Notes: a model not told the origin generated them from the sequence alone. Shown: positions 1-9,386, numbered from the stretch's first letter. The stretch: DNA of 64,000 nt from Corynebacterium pelargi (GCF_014635485.1 NZ_BMCX01000003.1:347913-411912); one strand, 5' to 3'. Made by a program: numbers and translations.

Positions 1-2
1 AG

Positions 3-521
3 GCCGCCACGGGCCAAACCTTGGCCTTTTATGCCGACGCCGGTACGTGGTCGCTTCGTCGCGTCAATGAGCTCTCCCCCACCGATGAGTTATTGCGACA
101 GGCTTTAGCCTTGCAGCCGCCTTTGGTGCATAGCCAGCAGGGCATGCCGAGCACCGCTTCCGTGGTCTCTGTTCGTGATCAACTGCTGGCACCCATTGTT
201 GGGCTTGCACGCTGGGCGGGTGTGGCCGCCGAATGCCCCAGTGCCGCCACGCCTGATCGTTTGCGCTATGCCCAACATGCCCATCTGCTCAGCGAAACTG
301 AAGTGACCTCCCTATTGCAGGCTTTCGACGCAGCCCAAGACCTTGAGCTCCAGCGTTGGCGCCAGCGAGTCCAGGCAGCTCACACCACCCCCACGAGCTT
401 GACGGCCATTCAACGCAGTGTCTTTGGTGCAAGCGCACGGTTGGTTGCCGACGTCATGCGAGCGGTGCAGGCGCGCCACAGGATCAATGATGTATCCGGA
501 TCAGGCGCTAGCGTAGAATAG
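3..521 (+). CDS. DUF294-type nucleotidyltransferase-like protein, C-terminal part (partial)
   Basis: The reading frame is open to the left edge, so the gene starts outside the window; 172 residues are visible. The pattern matches the C-terminal domain of DUF294/CBS-domain proteins (putative nucleotidyltransferase substrate-binding domain): a segment like RDQLLAPIVGLARWAG, then a helical region ending AFDAAQDLELQRWRQ and a final helix near LTAIQRSVFGASARLVADVM. Family members usually carry cNMP-binding and CBS domains upstream, which cannot be seen here. Function is unproven; a regulatory nucleotide-sensing role is only inferred from the family. Gene identity is fairly secure from the C-terminal pattern; the start is unknown. 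Confidence 0.7.
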   Translation, partial: AATGQTLAFYADAGTWSLRRVNELSPTDELLRQALALQPPLVHSQQGMPSTASVVSVRDQLLAPIVGLARWAGVAAECPSAATPDRLRYAQHAHLLSETEVTSLLQAFDAAQDLELQRWRQRVQAAHTTPTSLTAIQRSVFGASARLVADVMRAVQARHRINDVSGSGASVE

Positions 522-643
522 GCTGATATTTTCTAAGCCAAAGTGGTGAGCGCCCACAAGCTGCTTCACGCTGAGGTATCTGTTGTAGGTTTCATATGCT
601 GGCTTGTTCCAGCTTGGTAGTTTTTTACGAAAGTGGTGACACC

Positions 644-1324
644 ATGGCAGGAGCCGTTGGACGCCCGCGCAAGCATAGTCCGCGACGACGCGGTAATACT
701 GCTCGCGAGGAGATCTTAGACGCCTCCGCAGAACTGTTCACTACCCGCGGCTTTGCCACCACCTCCACCCACCAGATCGCCGATTCCGTGGGCATCCGCC
801 AGGCATCCTTGTACTATCACTTCCCGTCGAAGACGGAGATCTTCCTCACCCTGCTCAATTCCACGGTGGAGCCTTCCACCCGCTTAGCGGCAAGCCTGCA
901 CGATGTTGATGCCGAACCCACGTTGCGCCTCTGGGCGCTGACGGCCGCGGAATGCCGCCTTTTGCTTTCTACCAGGTGGAACATTGGCAGGTTGTATCAG
1001 TTGCCCGTCGCGGCCTCGGAAGAATTCGCCGCCTACCACGAGCAGCGCGCGGCCTTGGCGCGGGTCTTCCGTGACTTGGCGGCAGCGATTGTTGGCGAAG
1101 ATGATCCTCGGGTGGATCTTCCCTTCCACATCGCATTGAGCGTCATTGAAATGCGCCCAAATGATGGCGTGATCCCCGAGGAGTTAAGCCAGGACCACCT
1201 TCCGGCCCTTGCCATCATGCTTGCCGACGCCGCGCTCGCCGTCCTTGGCGCTGCCCTGCCAGAACAGCGCGAGCAACGCACCTTGGCCCTGCTCGCCGAG
1301 GTTGCTCAGCAACCTCATGCTTAG
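644..1324 (+). CDS. amtR: TetR-family nitrogen regulator AmtR
   Basis: This 226-aa protein closely resembles the C. glutamicum master repressor of nitrogen control as I remember it: it begins MAGAVGRPR, has a TetR helix-turn-helix at about residues 25-70 (STHQIADSVGIRQASLYYHF), and keeps the ligand-domain stretches LLLSTRWNIGRLYQLP and LPFHIALSVIEMRPNDG. In C. glutamicum AmtR represses ammonium uptake and assimilation genes and is released by adenylylated GlnK. The start at 644 is chosen because family members begin there; an upstream in-frame ATG at 596 would add 16 atypical residues. It ends 4 bases inside the convergent CitE-like gene. Confidence 0.93.
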   Translation: MAGAVGRPRKHSPRRRGNTAREEILDASAELFTTRGFATTSTHQIADSVGIRQASLYYHFPSKTEIFLTLLNSTVEPSTRLAASLHDVDAEPTLRLWALTAAECRLLLSTRWNIGRLYQLPVAASEEFAAYHEQRAALARVFRDLAAAIVGEDDPRVDLPFHIALSVIEMRPNDGVIPEELSQDHLPALAIMLADAALAVLGAALPEQREQRTLALLAEVAQQPHA

Positions 1325-2148
1325 CCGTTGAGGTTTGCCCGCTCAAGCACCCGCTTGGCTTGGGCAATCAGCGGTGCATCCACCATCTCACCATCGAGCT
1401 TGAACGCACCGGGGTACTGCGCGGCCGTTTCCACCACCCTCTGTGCCCAAGCAACCTGCTGCGGTTCGGGAGCATAGGCACGTCGCACGGTGGCTACCTG
1501 CTTCGGGTGGATGCATGCGGTGGCGGCGAAACCACTTCGGGCTGCGTCGACGGCTTCTTCAAATTGGCCGGCTTCATCTTCAAAGTCGGCGTGCACCGCG
1601 TCAATGCTGATCTTGCCGGCTGCTGCAGCATGGATATGCATCAGCGCACGGGTGGTGCGCATGGTGTCTCTGTAGGCAAGGCGGTGAGGTTCATCATCGA
1701 GGTATCGAGAGTGTGTGCCTCCGAGCATGGTGGTGAGGTCTTCGGCACCCCAGAAAAGGCCCACGACGTGGGGATGCTCGGCAATGCGTTGAAGATTCAC
1801 CACGGCCAGCGGCGTTTCGATCATCGCGATAATGTCGAGACCCTCAAGACCATCGGGAATCTGCGCATAGACCTTCGGCAGCATCACCGTGCGATATTCG
1901 GTGCTGCGAACAAACGCAATATCTTCTTCGAAGTGTTCGTCGCTTGGCCCCACGGTGCGCACGATGGTGGTGGCGGGGTCGAGTCCCGCCTCACGGATAT
2001 TGCGGTAGGCCTGCTCGCGTTCAAGCGTGCCTGCGCCATCTTCTAGATCCAGGATCACCATGTCTGCTTTGGCGGCAGCTTTGGGGATCACCTCCGCGCG
2101 ATTAGCGGGGGCAAAAAGAAGGGCAGGTCCTGGAATGGCAAAGCTCAT
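1321..2148 (-). CDS. CitE-like HpcH/HpaI-family lyase
   Basis: A 275-aa member of the HpcH/HpaI aldolase (CitE beta-like) family. Visible family signatures are LFAPANR near the N-terminus, DLEDGAG at about residue 35, a conserved Arg in TTIVRTVG, MLPKVY near residue 90, MIETPLAVVN and the GAEDLT motif. These proteins cleave or form (3S)-citramalyl-CoA or malyl-CoA type thioesters with a divalent metal. No citrate lyase alpha, gamma or accessory genes are near, so it is unlikely to be a true citrate lyase subunit. The start MSFAIPG at 2148 is preferred over the longer frame from 2196; an alternative ATG lies at 2154. A 13-bp hairpin lies 10 bases before the start. Confidence 0.82.
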   Translation of the reverse strand: MSFAIPGPALLFAPANRAEVIPKAAAKADMVILDLEDGAGTLEREQAYRNIREAGLDPATTIVRTVGPSDEHFEEDIAFVRSTEYRTVMLPKVYAQIPDGLEGLDIIAMIETPLAVVNLQRIAEHPHVVGLFWGAEDLTTMLGGTHSRYLDDEPHRLAYRDTMRTTRALMHIHAAAAGKISIDAVHADFEDEAGQFEEAVDAARSGFAATACIHPKQVATVRRAYAPEPQQVAWAQRVVETAAQYPGAFKLDGEMVDAPLIAQAKRVLERANLNG

Positions 2149-2158
2149 GCGCATAAGC

Positions 2159-2190
2159 CTAGTGCCCCAGGAGGAATCCTGGGGCACTAG
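2159..2190 (-). terminator. 13-bp perfect hairpin between purH and the CitE-like gene
   Basis: Arms CTAGTGCCCCAGG (2159-2171) and CCTGGGGCACTAG (2178-2190) are perfectly complementary around a 6-base loop. It lies 19 bases after the purH stop codon and 10 bases before the CitE-like start on the minus strand. There is no U-run in either direction, so it may be a weak terminator, a 3'-end stabiliser, or a translation-controlling hairpin for the downstream gene. Confidence 0.6.
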
Positions 2191-2209
2191 GCACAAGTGT
2201 TAAAGGCTC

Positions 2210-3781
2210 TTAGTGAGCGAAGTGACGCGCACCGGTGAGGTACATGGTCACGCCGGCCTTGTTTGCGGCCTCAATGACTTCAGCGTCGCGGATGGAGCCA
2301 CCTGGCTGCACCACTGCACGCACACCAGCATTGGCCAGCACTTCAAAGCCATCGGCAAAGGGGAAGAAGGCATCGGATGCGGCCACTGCCCCTTCGGCAC
2401 GCTGAGCGCCTTGGCCTAAGGTATTGGCGCGTTCCACGGCCAACTTGGCAGCATCGACGCGATTGACCTGCCCCATGCCCACGCCGACGGTGGCGCCGTC
2501 TTTGGTGAGCAAGATGGCGTTGGACTTCACTGCGCGCACACTGCGCCAAGCAAAGACGAGTTCTGCCAACAACGCATCGTCGGCTGCTTCACCAGCGGCG
2601 AGGGTCCAGTTGGCTGGGTCATCGCCTTCTGCGTTTACCAGGTCACGCTGTTGCACGAGCAAACCGCCGGAGATTTGACGCTGCTCAAGCACATCGCGCT
2701 CGGGCTTCGGCGCCACCAGGATGCGGATGTTCTTCTTCTGCGAAAGTACCTCTACCGCGCCGTCTTCATAGCCGGGGGCGATGATGACTTCGGTGAAGAT
2801 TTCGGCTACCTGCTTGGCCATCTCCACGCTGACTTCGCGGTTGCAGGCAATCACACCGCCGAAGGCAGACACGGGGTCGCATGCGTGAGCGTTGCGGTGT
2901 GCGGTTGCGATGGAGGATTCCGATACTGCAATACCGCAGGGGTTTGCATGCTTAATGATGGCCACGCAGGGTTGCTCGTGATCCCATGCAGCACGCCAAG
3001 CGGCGTCGGCATCGGTGTAGTTGTTAAAGCTCATTTCCTTGCCGTGCAGTTGCTCGGCTTGAGCTAAGCCACCGTGTTCAGCGGCATCAATGTACAGTGC
3101 TGCGCTTTGGTGGGGGTTTTCGCCGTAGCGAAGCACATTGGCTCGCTCATAGGTCTGGCCTTGCCATGCGGGGAAGGTTTCGTCGGAAAGCTGCTCGCCC
3201 ATCCAACTTGCTACTGCTACGTCGTAGCTTGCGGTGTGGCGGAAGGCTTCACAAGCCAATTCGGTGCGCTCTGCGCGGGTGAAACCGCCGCGTCCGATGG
3301 CCTCAACGACTTCCTGGTAGTGGTCGGGGTTTACCACCACGGCAACCGAGGGGTGATTCTTGGCTGCTGCGCGCACCATGGAAGGTCCGCCGATGTCGAT
3401 CTGCTCGACGCAGGCATCGAAATCTGCACCGGAAGCCACGGTTTGGGTGAAGGGGTACAGGTTGACCACCACAAGCTGGAAGGCATCAACGCCGAGCTCT
3501 TCAAGCTGGCTTAAGTGATCTTCCTTGCGGGTATCGGCCAAAATGCCGGCATGGACCTTGGGGTGGAGTGTTTTCACACGTCCTTCGAGGCACTCGGGAA
3601 AGCCGGTGAGTTCTTCAACTGGGGTTACCGCGATGCCGAGGTCGGCAATCTTGGCGGCGGTGGAGCCGGTGGAGACGATCTCCACACCGGCGTCGTTGAG
3701 GGCGCGAGCGAGGTGCTCCAACCCGGTTTTGTCGTAGACGCTGATCAGTGCGCGTTTGATGGCTTTGCGGTCTTCGCTCAT
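2210..3781 (-). CDS. purH: Bifunctional AICAR transformylase/IMP cyclohydrolase PurH
   Basis: 523 residues, full length for PurH. The N-terminal IMP cyclohydrolase (MGS-like) domain covers about residues 1-150 ([41 protein letters not shown]). The C-terminal formyltransferase covers about 200-523 and has the KHANPCG motif near residue 280 and [12 protein letters not shown] before it. It catalyses the last two steps of de novo IMP synthesis in the cytosol using 10-formyl-THF. Its ATG overlaps the purN stop by 4 bases, so the two are translationally coupled in one operon (PerM-like gene, purN, purH). Confidence 0.97.
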   Translation of the reverse strand: MSEDRKAIKRALISVYDKTGLEHLARALNDAGVEIVSTGSTAAKIADLGIAVTPVEELTGFPECLEGRVKTLHPKVHAGILADTRKEDHLSQLEELGVDAFQLVVVNLYPFTQTVASGADFDACVEQIDIGGPSMVRAAAKNHPSVAVVVNPDHYQEVVEAIGRGGFTRAERTELACEAFRHTASYDVAVASWMGEQLSDETFPAWQGQTYERANVLRYGENPHQSAALYIDAAEHGGLAQAEQLHGKEMSFNNYTDADAAWRAAWDHEQPCVAIIKHANPCGIAVSESSIATAHRNAHACDPVSAFGGVIACNREVSVEMAKQVAEIFTEVIIAPGYEDGAVEVLSQKKNIRILVAPKPERDVLEQRQISGGLLVQQRDLVNAEGDDPANWTLAAGEAADDALLAELVFAWRSVRAVKSNAILLTKDGATVGVGMGQVNRVDAAKLAVERANTLGQGAQRAEGAVAASDAFFPFADGFEVLANAGVRAVVQPGGSIRDAEVIEAANKAGVTMYLTGARHFAH

Positions 3782-4377
3782 AGGTCGAAGCTAACCTCTT
3801 TCGTTTCTTGATCCACCCGACAGGCGTTAAGCACGGACACAATGAGTGTACGCTCTGCCTGCTTGATCACCTCATGAACTTCAGCCTCGGTTGCCCCCGG
3901 GACTACCCGCACCGCCTCCTGGGCGATAATCGGGCCGGTGTCTACACCAGCATCGACAAAGTGCACGGTGGTGCCGGTTATTTTCACTCCATAGGCCAAG
4001 GCATCGCGCACGGCGTGAGCACCGGGGAAGGCGGGCAGTAACGCCGGGTGCGTATTGATGATCTTGCCCCCAAATTGAGCTAAGAAGGCTGCGCCGAGGA
4101 TCTTCATAAACCCTGCAGAAACAACGAGCTGCGGCTGGTACTGCCCCACCGTTTTGGCCAGTTCCTCATTCCACGCCGCCCTGTCACTGCCGGGTTGCAG
4201 CGCTACGAGGTGGGTGGCGATATCCGCTGCTTCTGCCCGTTCAAGGGCTTGGCATGGCACATCTGCCACGACTGCTTTTACCCGGTAGCTGCCCTGGGCA
4301 TCAATGATCGCTTGCAATAAGGTGCCTGAACCAGAGGCCAACACCACAATGTCGATTGGAGTATGCACAAAGGTCAT
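3778..4377 (-). CDS. purN: Phosphoribosylglycinamide formyltransferase PurN
   Basis: 199 residues, typical for PurN. Visible signatures are [14 protein letters not shown] at the N-terminus (phosphoribosyl binding), the catalytic [13 protein letters not shown] segment at about residues 109-121, and [19 protein letters not shown]. It transfers formyl from 10-formyl-THF to GAR in de novo purine synthesis. It starts 5 bases after the upstream PerM-like gene and overlaps purH by 4 bases. The same gene triplet order (Rv0955-purN-purH) is known in M. tuberculosis. Confidence 0.96.
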   Translation of the reverse strand: MTFVHTPIDIVVLASGSGTLLQAIIDAQGSYRVKAVVADVPCQALERAEAADIATHLVALQPGSDRAAWNEELAKTVGQYQPQLVVSAGFMKILGAAFLAQFGGKIINTHPALLPAFPGAHAVRDALAYGVKITGTTVHFVDAGVDTGPIIAQEAVRVVPGATEAEVHEVIKQAERTLIVSVLNACRVDQETKEVSFDL

Positions 4378-4382
4378 CGTAA

Positions 4383-6005
4383 CTAAGAGTCACGATGCTC
4401 AGGTTGATCGGGCGTGTTACTTTCGCCCTCACCCGTTTCATGTTCAGCCTCGCGCTCAAGTGCTTCTTCTGCTTCGGCACCGAAGTCTGGCTGATCCTTT
4501 TCGGCCACGACATCTTCTTCAACATCTTCCTGCGTTACAGGATCTTCGGCCACGTCATCCTCGGCTTCGGGTGCTTCCACCTCAGGATCTGCTGGCTCCT
4601 CGACCACAGCCTCGCCGTCTACGTCTTGATGCCCGGCTTCTTCGTGCTCGGGCTCTTCAATCACTTCGCCTTCGAGGATCTCCTCAGAGGCTTCTGTTTG
4701 CTCCGACTCTTCTTCTTGGCCGATTTCGTCCTTGCCTTCTACCACTTCTGGTTCCACCACTGCTTTGCGTGCAAGCAGGGCGGCAACGCCAAGGACTCCA
4801 GCACCAATGGCAAAGAACCACACCATGGCAAGCAGCGTGCTCAGCCAGATCGTCGGGCCAACGGTATCGAAATAGCCCAACACGCCACCGGCAAATTGGG
4901 TGGCAAGCAAGGTCATCAGCCCCAGGGCCGCCACGGAGGCAGCCAGATGTTTCCAACTTGCCAGGTGGTTGATAGCAAAGCGCAGCATCAAGGCAGCAGG
5001 AAGCAGCATGAGCAACGGTGCCCACGCGTGGTGTTCAACTGGGAGCGCCGCAAACCATGGAACCGGCGGCAGGACGGGCGGTTGGGCGTCGAAAAGCGAA
5101 ATGGAAAGACCCTGGATCTGGATGTCCGCGCCGAACAACATGCTGGTTGCAGCGATGGCGACATTGGGCACGTAGAGCAGGCATACACCGACCAAAGCGA
5201 CAATGCCCTGACTGTTATAGGGCTGCAAAGACTGCAATAGCGCTTGGTGGTGCCACAGCAGCGAGACGCAGGCCAGTACGGCGCCTAATGCCAAAAGCTG
5301 CAGGAAGAGTGTCCATGTGGCGCGGACGATGAGGACGAAGTCAGCGCTAATACCCCAGTGTTTCGCCAGCGAACGCCAAAGCTTTTGCCCCATGCCGATG
5401 GCAATCGCACTGGCGTGCACCAGGAGGGTGTTGAGGATGGCTAAGAAGACATTGGGGGCGCTGAGGTCAAAGACTTGGGAGGCATCGAGGAGCATCGCCC
5501 ATGCCGTGATACTTAAAAGCACCGGCACGCCGAGGCAACTGAGGATCACTCCACCGAGATCGCGCAGGGTGATATGCCTGCCTACGGCCTTTCGAATCTT
5601 CAGCGATACTCCGGCACCCAATAAGATTGCGGGCAACATTGGCAAGACGCCGATGGTGATGCCGTCTGCATGTGCTGGCACCATGTTGGCCACCAACCAA
5701 ATTTCAGCGATGGTGGCAGGTAGGGCTGCAAGTGTGGTGGAGCTGAGCACGAGGATGAGCAGTGCCAGCATGATGGCAATGGCCACGGCAATGCCATTGG
5801 GCACGATAGCCACGGTGAGGTAGTTGCGGAAGCGTTGCTTGAACGTTTTCTCGCCGCTATTCGGCACCACTTTGCCGGCGCGATCCGCTTTACGGGTAGT
5901 GCTGCTTGGCCTTGAACTTGTAGAAGACGGCTTTGTTCCAGCGCCCGCAGGACGCGAGCGGGGGCGGCGTGTTGGACCGTTGCTGGGGCTCGTCTTCTTT
6001 CTCAT
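4383..6005 (-). CDS. perM: PerM-like polytopic membrane protein (DUF6350)
   Basis: 540 residues from the ATG at 6005 (a GTG directly before it is possible). The layout is a basic, Ser/Pro/Arg-rich cytoplasmic N-terminus of about 60 residues, a hydrophobic core of roughly ten membrane segments at about 65-415, and a strongly acidic Glu/Asp tail of about 120 residues. Position directly upstream of purN-purH and the membrane architecture match M. tuberculosis Rv0955 (PerM), a membrane protein linked to cell division through FtsB. The assignment rests on synteny plus topology, with limited motif evidence. No good ribosome-binding site is seen at the start. Confidence 0.75.
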   Translation of the reverse strand: MRKKTSPSNGPTRRPRSRPAGAGTKPSSTSSRPSSTTRKADRAGKVVPNSGEKTFKQRFRNYLTVAIVPNGIAVAIAIMLALLILVLSSTTLAALPATIAEIWLVANMVPAHADGITIGVLPMLPAILLGAGVSLKIRKAVGRHITLRDLGGVILSCLGVPVLLSITAWAMLLDASQVFDLSAPNVFLAILNTLLVHASAIAIGMGQKLWRSLAKHWGISADFVLIVRATWTLFLQLLALGAVLACVSLLWHHQALLQSLQPYNSQGIVALVGVCLLYVPNVAIAATSMLFGADIQIQGLSISLFDAQPPVLPPVPWFAALPVEHHAWAPLLMLLPAALMLRFAINHLASWKHLAASVAALGLMTLLATQFAGGVLGYFDTVGPTIWLSTLLAMVWFFAIGAGVLGVAALLARKAVVEPEVVEGKDEIGQEEESEQTEASEEILEGEVIEEPEHEEAGHQDVDGEAVVEEPADPEVEAPEAEDDVAEDPVTQEDVEEDVVAEKDQPDFGAEAEEALEREAEHETGEGESNTPDQPEHRDS

Positions 6006-6142
6006 CACTGGTTACTGTGCCACGGATTGCGATCAATGGTTGTAAGCCACTCTGAAAAATACGCAACACAGTCAGCTACGCGGCCACCTACGCGGCGGTC
6101 TGAGCGGAGGTATGCACGGAGGCCTGCGCGGCGGCAGTCGGG

Positions 6143-6625
6143 CTACTGATTCAGGTGCACCACACGGGTGCGGCGCCAGGTGAGGACTCGTCCGAAAACG
6201 AAGCGAACGATAGGGCCTGCGATGATGAGCTGCAACGGTAGAGCTGCAATGAAATTGAAGGGAATATTAGCCGCCCACTGCGCCCACACCTCACGGGTGT
6301 AGCCAACGGCCATGACCGCGCCAAAACCGCTCATGAGCACGACCATGAACACAATCATGGTGGTAGATACGGTGACGATTTTGGCCCAATTAGGCCACGA
6401 TGGGCGAATGATTTTTGCAGCCAGCGCCTTCGCCGGCTGAGCTACCACGAAGAAGTCCAAAGCAAAGGCCACGAGCAACGCTAGAGGGAAGCCATAGATG
6501 GCCATGCGCAGTGCTTCCCAGGTGAAGCCGTGGATGGCGATCATGTTGTAGAGGCTCATTCCGGCCACCATGATCGGGCACATGAGCAGGGTAAAAAGCA
6601 GGGCTTGCTTAGGTGAATTAGGCAT
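6143..6625 (-). CDS. DUF2798 family membrane protein
   Basis: 160 residues with four predicted membrane helices arranged as two similar halves: LLFTLLMCPIMVAGMSLYN and ALRMAIYGFPLALLVAFALDFF in the first, VSTTMIVFMVVLMSGFGA and FNFIAALPLQLIIAGPIVRFVFG in the second. This internal duplication is typical of DUF2798 proteins, whose function is unknown. The start ATG at 6625 is the only sensible one. The gene is followed at 6060-6140 by short GC-rich repeats and preceded by a long structured gene-free region. Confidence 0.75.
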   Translation of the reverse strand: MPNSPKQALLFTLLMCPIMVAGMSLYNMIAIHGFTWEALRMAIYGFPLALLVAFALDFFVVAQPAKALAAKIIRPSWPNWAKIVTVSTTMIVFMVVLMSGFGAVMAVGYTREVWAQWAANIPFNFIAALPLQLIIAGPIVRFVFGRVLTWRRTRVVHLNQ

Positions 6626-6713
6626 GAAAGATCCTCACGTCAAGGGTGTGTATCGGGTGTGTCCTCACCGAAAACCCTCAAGGCTCGGATCGCGCGCCGG
6701 CGTAACTGGGGCG

Positions 6714-6776
6714 TGATGCGAGGGACCTCCCCCAAACGGATATTTCCGGCCGGGAGGTATCGGACTTGGGGCATCA
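6714..6776. ncRNA. Candidate structured RNA element (three nested helices)
   Basis: Nested complementary arms: TGATGC (6714-6719) with GCATCA (6771-6776); ACCTCCC (6725-6731) with GGGAGGT (6752-6758); CGGA (6737-6740) with TCCG (6745-6748) closing a TATT loop. CCCCAA near 6730-6735 can also pair with TTGGGG near 6766-6771, offering an alternative fold. I do not recognise a known riboswitch consensus. It could act on the minus strand as a leader of the DUF2798 gene, or as part of a separate transcript. Confidence 0.35.
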
Positions 6777-6914
6777 TATATAGAACTGCCCACTGCTTCA
6801 ACTCGACACGGCGCTGGGTTGATGCGCTGACGCTGCGCTGTTGATCCGTTCCGCACCGCAAGGCTGTTAATGCAAGTCAGGCGTTGCGGGCTCGAAGCGT
6901 TTGGCGGCATGAGG

Positions 6915-6978
6915 CCCCGGTGGGCGAAGGACGATCTGCGGGATACTGCCTTCGCTTCCGCCGAACTCTGCCGGGGCA
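6915..6978. ncRNA. Second nested hairpin in the gene-free region
   Basis: GCCCCGG (6915-6921) pairs with CCGGGGC (6972-6978), and inside it GCGAAGG (6925-6931) pairs with CCTTCGC (6950-6956), both 7 bp and perfect. GGCGG at 6904-6908 could pair with CCGCC at 6959-6963, which would cross the outer helix and form a pseudoknot or an alternative fold. No known RNA family is recognised. Confidence 0.3.
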
Positions 6979-7255
6979 CCTTCTTCTACACCGGCTATGC
7001 CCCCTTCCCTTACGGCAGTGTGTATTCGGCGAGGAGTCCGCCGGGGGCCACCGGGAGCTATTGGAGACTATTGGAGACTATTAGACGTGTCCACCACTGC
7101 AACCACAGCAATTGCTAAATGACACATTCGTAACTCCAGGCCTAAATAGGTGACATAACAGCCTAAAAAATTTGCCAAAACCTGCCAAAACAAGTTGCCT
7201 GATTGCCGAGGCTTCACTATCGTTACAGCGAGTTAGATAACAACTTGGTTACATT

Positions 7256-7322
7256 CCTTGCGCGAACCGTAACCATGGTTGGCGCAAGGAAGAAGGAAGA
7301 AGCCCCCGCACCCAGGGGCTTC
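7256..7322 (+). promoter_or_regulatory. Two consecutive hairpins in the leader of the M23 peptidase gene
   Basis: Hairpin 1: CCTTGCGC (7256-7263) with GCGCAAGG (7282-7289), plus inner AACC/GGTT. Hairpin 2: GAAGCCCC (7299-7306) with GGGGCTTC (7315-7322). They end 25 bases before the peptidase ATG, outside its ribosome-binding site (GAAGAAGG). The purine-rich link AGAAGGAAGA between them carries no U-run, so these look more like leader-RNA structure than a terminator. Confidence 0.45.
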
Positions 7323-7347
7323 ATGCAGAAGATACGGAAGAAGGCTC

Positions 7348-8052
7348 ATGGAGCAGACTCAGCGCGTGGCAGGTGGCAAGCATCGCAAGCAACCTACCCC
7401 AGCACGCAGCCGTATTGCCTTTGTAGCTTTAGCAACCGGCACCGTGTCCACCGCTGGTGCGACCGGTGTTGCACTGGCCAACAATGCCAATCCCGCTATT
7501 GAACTCACCGCCGATGCGGCACAGCCAGGCAATGGCAATGCACCGCAGATTCTGGCCATTCCGGAGTTCAAGCCGATGCCCAACCTGGGCGATCAGCTCA
7601 ACAAGGCAGTGGAGTACTCGAATGTGCTCGCCGCTGCCGATGTAGCCGCTCGCACCCCCAAGCCAAAGGTTCACACCCCGGCCGAGGGCGCTTTCACCTC
7701 CGGTTTTGGTATGCGCTGGGGAGTGCTGCACGCCGGTATCGACATTGCCAACGCCACCAATACCCCCATTTACTCGGTGCTCGACGGTGTAGTTATCGAC
7801 GCTGGTGCAGCTTCCGGCTTTGGCCAGTGGGTTCGCGTCCAGCACGAAGATGGCACGATCACCGTGTATGGACACGTAGAAACTATTAACGTGACCGTGG
7901 GCCAGAAGGTAGCCGCCGGTGAACAGATTGCCGGCATGGGCAATCGCGGTTTCTCCACCGGCACCCACCTCCACTTCGAAGTGCACCCCAATGGCGGCGG
8001 CCCGGTAGATCCGATTCCCTGGCTTGCAAACCTCGGGATCGTCATCTCCTAG
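7348..8052 (+). CDS. Secreted M23-family (LytM-like) peptidase
   Basis: 234 residues. A basic N-terminus (KHRKQ) precedes a hydrophobic segment at about 20-45 ending in an ALA-type cleavage region, so it is exported. The C-terminal peptidase_M23 domain covers about 110-225 and has the zinc ligands in HAGID (about residue 127) and HLHFEVH (about residue 206). The family cleaves peptidoglycan cross-bridges or stem peptides, or serves as an activator if degenerate; here both metal motifs are intact. The start at 7348 is chosen for its GAAGAAGG ribosome-binding site; the longer frame from 7279 would read through the leader hairpins. A rho-independent terminator follows. Confidence 0.88.
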   Translation: MEQTQRVAGGKHRKQPTPARSRIAFVALATGTVSTAGATGVALANNANPAIELTADAAQPGNGNAPQILAIPEFKPMPNLGDQLNKAVEYSNVLAAADVAARTPKPKVHTPAEGAFTSGFGMRWGVLHAGIDIANATNTPIYSVLDGVVIDAGAASGFGQWVRVQHEDGTITVYGHVETINVTVGQKVAAGEQIAGMGNRGFSTGTHLHFEVHPNGGGPVDPIPWLANLGIVIS

Positions 8053-8059
8053 CATTTCT

Positions 8060-8086
8060 ACCCCCTTCTCGGGGGTTTTCTTTTAT
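8060..8086 (+). terminator. Rho-independent terminator after the M23 peptidase gene
   Basis: ACCCCC (8060-8065) and GGGGGT (8071-8076) form a stem with a 5-base loop, followed by TTTCTTTT. It starts 7 bases after the stop codon. Confidence 0.85.
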
Positions 8087-8118
8087 CTATTGCCCCTAAA
8101 ACTATTGCAGCCCCGAAA

Positions 8119-8150
8119 GTTACTGGGTAAGTTTCAGGTTACCCAGTAAC
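8119..8150 (+). promoter_or_regulatory. Perfect 12-bp inverted repeat, candidate PadR operator
   Basis: GTTACTGGGTAA (8119-8130) and TTACCCAGTAAC (8139-8150) are exact reverse complements separated by 8 bases. The second arm itself lies in the smaller palindrome GGTTACCCAGTAACC. It sits 23 bases upstream of the PadR start, where the promoter must be, a usual place for autoregulation by PadR-type repressors whose sites are dyads of this kind. A -10-like TATTCGAT follows it directly. Confidence 0.7.
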
Positions 8151-8172
8151 CTATTCGATGAGAGGCTTGCCC

Positions 8173-8702
8173 ATGGCAATCAAATACGCGCTCATGGCTT
8201 TGCTGCATTCTCAAGAACTATCCGCAAACCAGCTTCGTCACAGTTATCAGGAAGAAACCGACGAGATGTGGCCTTTGAATATTGGCCAAGTCACCCAGAC
8301 GCTGGATCGACTAGTTCGCGATGGTCTTGTAGCAGAAGCCGGTACGGCACCAAGCAGCAACGGAAGAACAGTCCAGGTCTATCGCCTAAGCGATGCCGGA
8401 AAAGAAGCACTCCAACTCTGGTGGCGCACACCAGCACTTCGCACCGAAGACGATCGCGATGAACTCGTGACCAAAATCGTGCTTGCCGCAAACAACGGAG
8501 TGGATCTATTAGCACTACTTGATCGACAACGCGCAGGGGTGCTGCAAAAACTGCGGGCACTTCACAAGCAGAACCAAGATCTCCCCGAAGACCGAAGCGC
8601 CGAGAAACTGCTCTACGAGCGCAGAATCTTCGACCTTGAAGCCGAAGCTCGTTGGCTTGATCGAGTAGAGGCACTCGCCCCTAAAACCAAAGGAGCCGCA
8701 TC

Positions 8703-8706
<4 letters not shown>
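8173..8706 (+). CDS. PadR-family transcriptional regulator
   Basis: 177 residues from the ATG at 8173, which has AGAGG 7 bases upstream; an in-frame ATG at 8158 is less likely. The N-terminal winged helix covers about 1-80 with the PadR-like pattern KYALMALLHSQELSANQLRH, a region like IGQVTQTLDRLVRDGLV and a wing YRLSDAGKEAL. A C-terminal helical dimerisation segment (Vir-like) follows at about 100-165. It overlaps the ABC ATPase gene by 4 bases, so it most likely represses this transporter operon until an exported compound is sensed. The ligand is unknown. Confidence 0.87.

Positions 8707-9385
<679 letters not shown>

Positions 9386-9386
<1 letters not shown>

Larger units (their letters stand above)
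6626..7347. other. Gene-free region with nested inverted repeats between divergent genes
   Basis: 722 bases with no convincing coding region; short frames here lack family-like sequence and start signals. It contains the leader or promoter of the DUF2798 gene (minus) and of the M23 peptidase (plus). Sequence-visible structure: a three-helix nested hairpin at 6714-6776, a second nested hairpin at 6915-6978, a direct repeat GGAGACTATT in the 7060-7080 region, and two hairpins at 7256-7289 and 7299-7322. The density of complementary arms suggests a structured RNA, on either strand. Confidence 0.5.

Noticed and set aside
1321..2148. Citrate lyase beta subunit
   Set aside because: No citrate lyase alpha, gamma or ligase genes nearby; a stand-alone CitE-like acyl-CoA lyase is more likely.
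6640..7118. Several open frames of 60-104 codons in the gene-free region
   Set aside because: No ribosome-binding sites, no family-like sequence, and they overlap each other on both strands in a region of inverted repeats.
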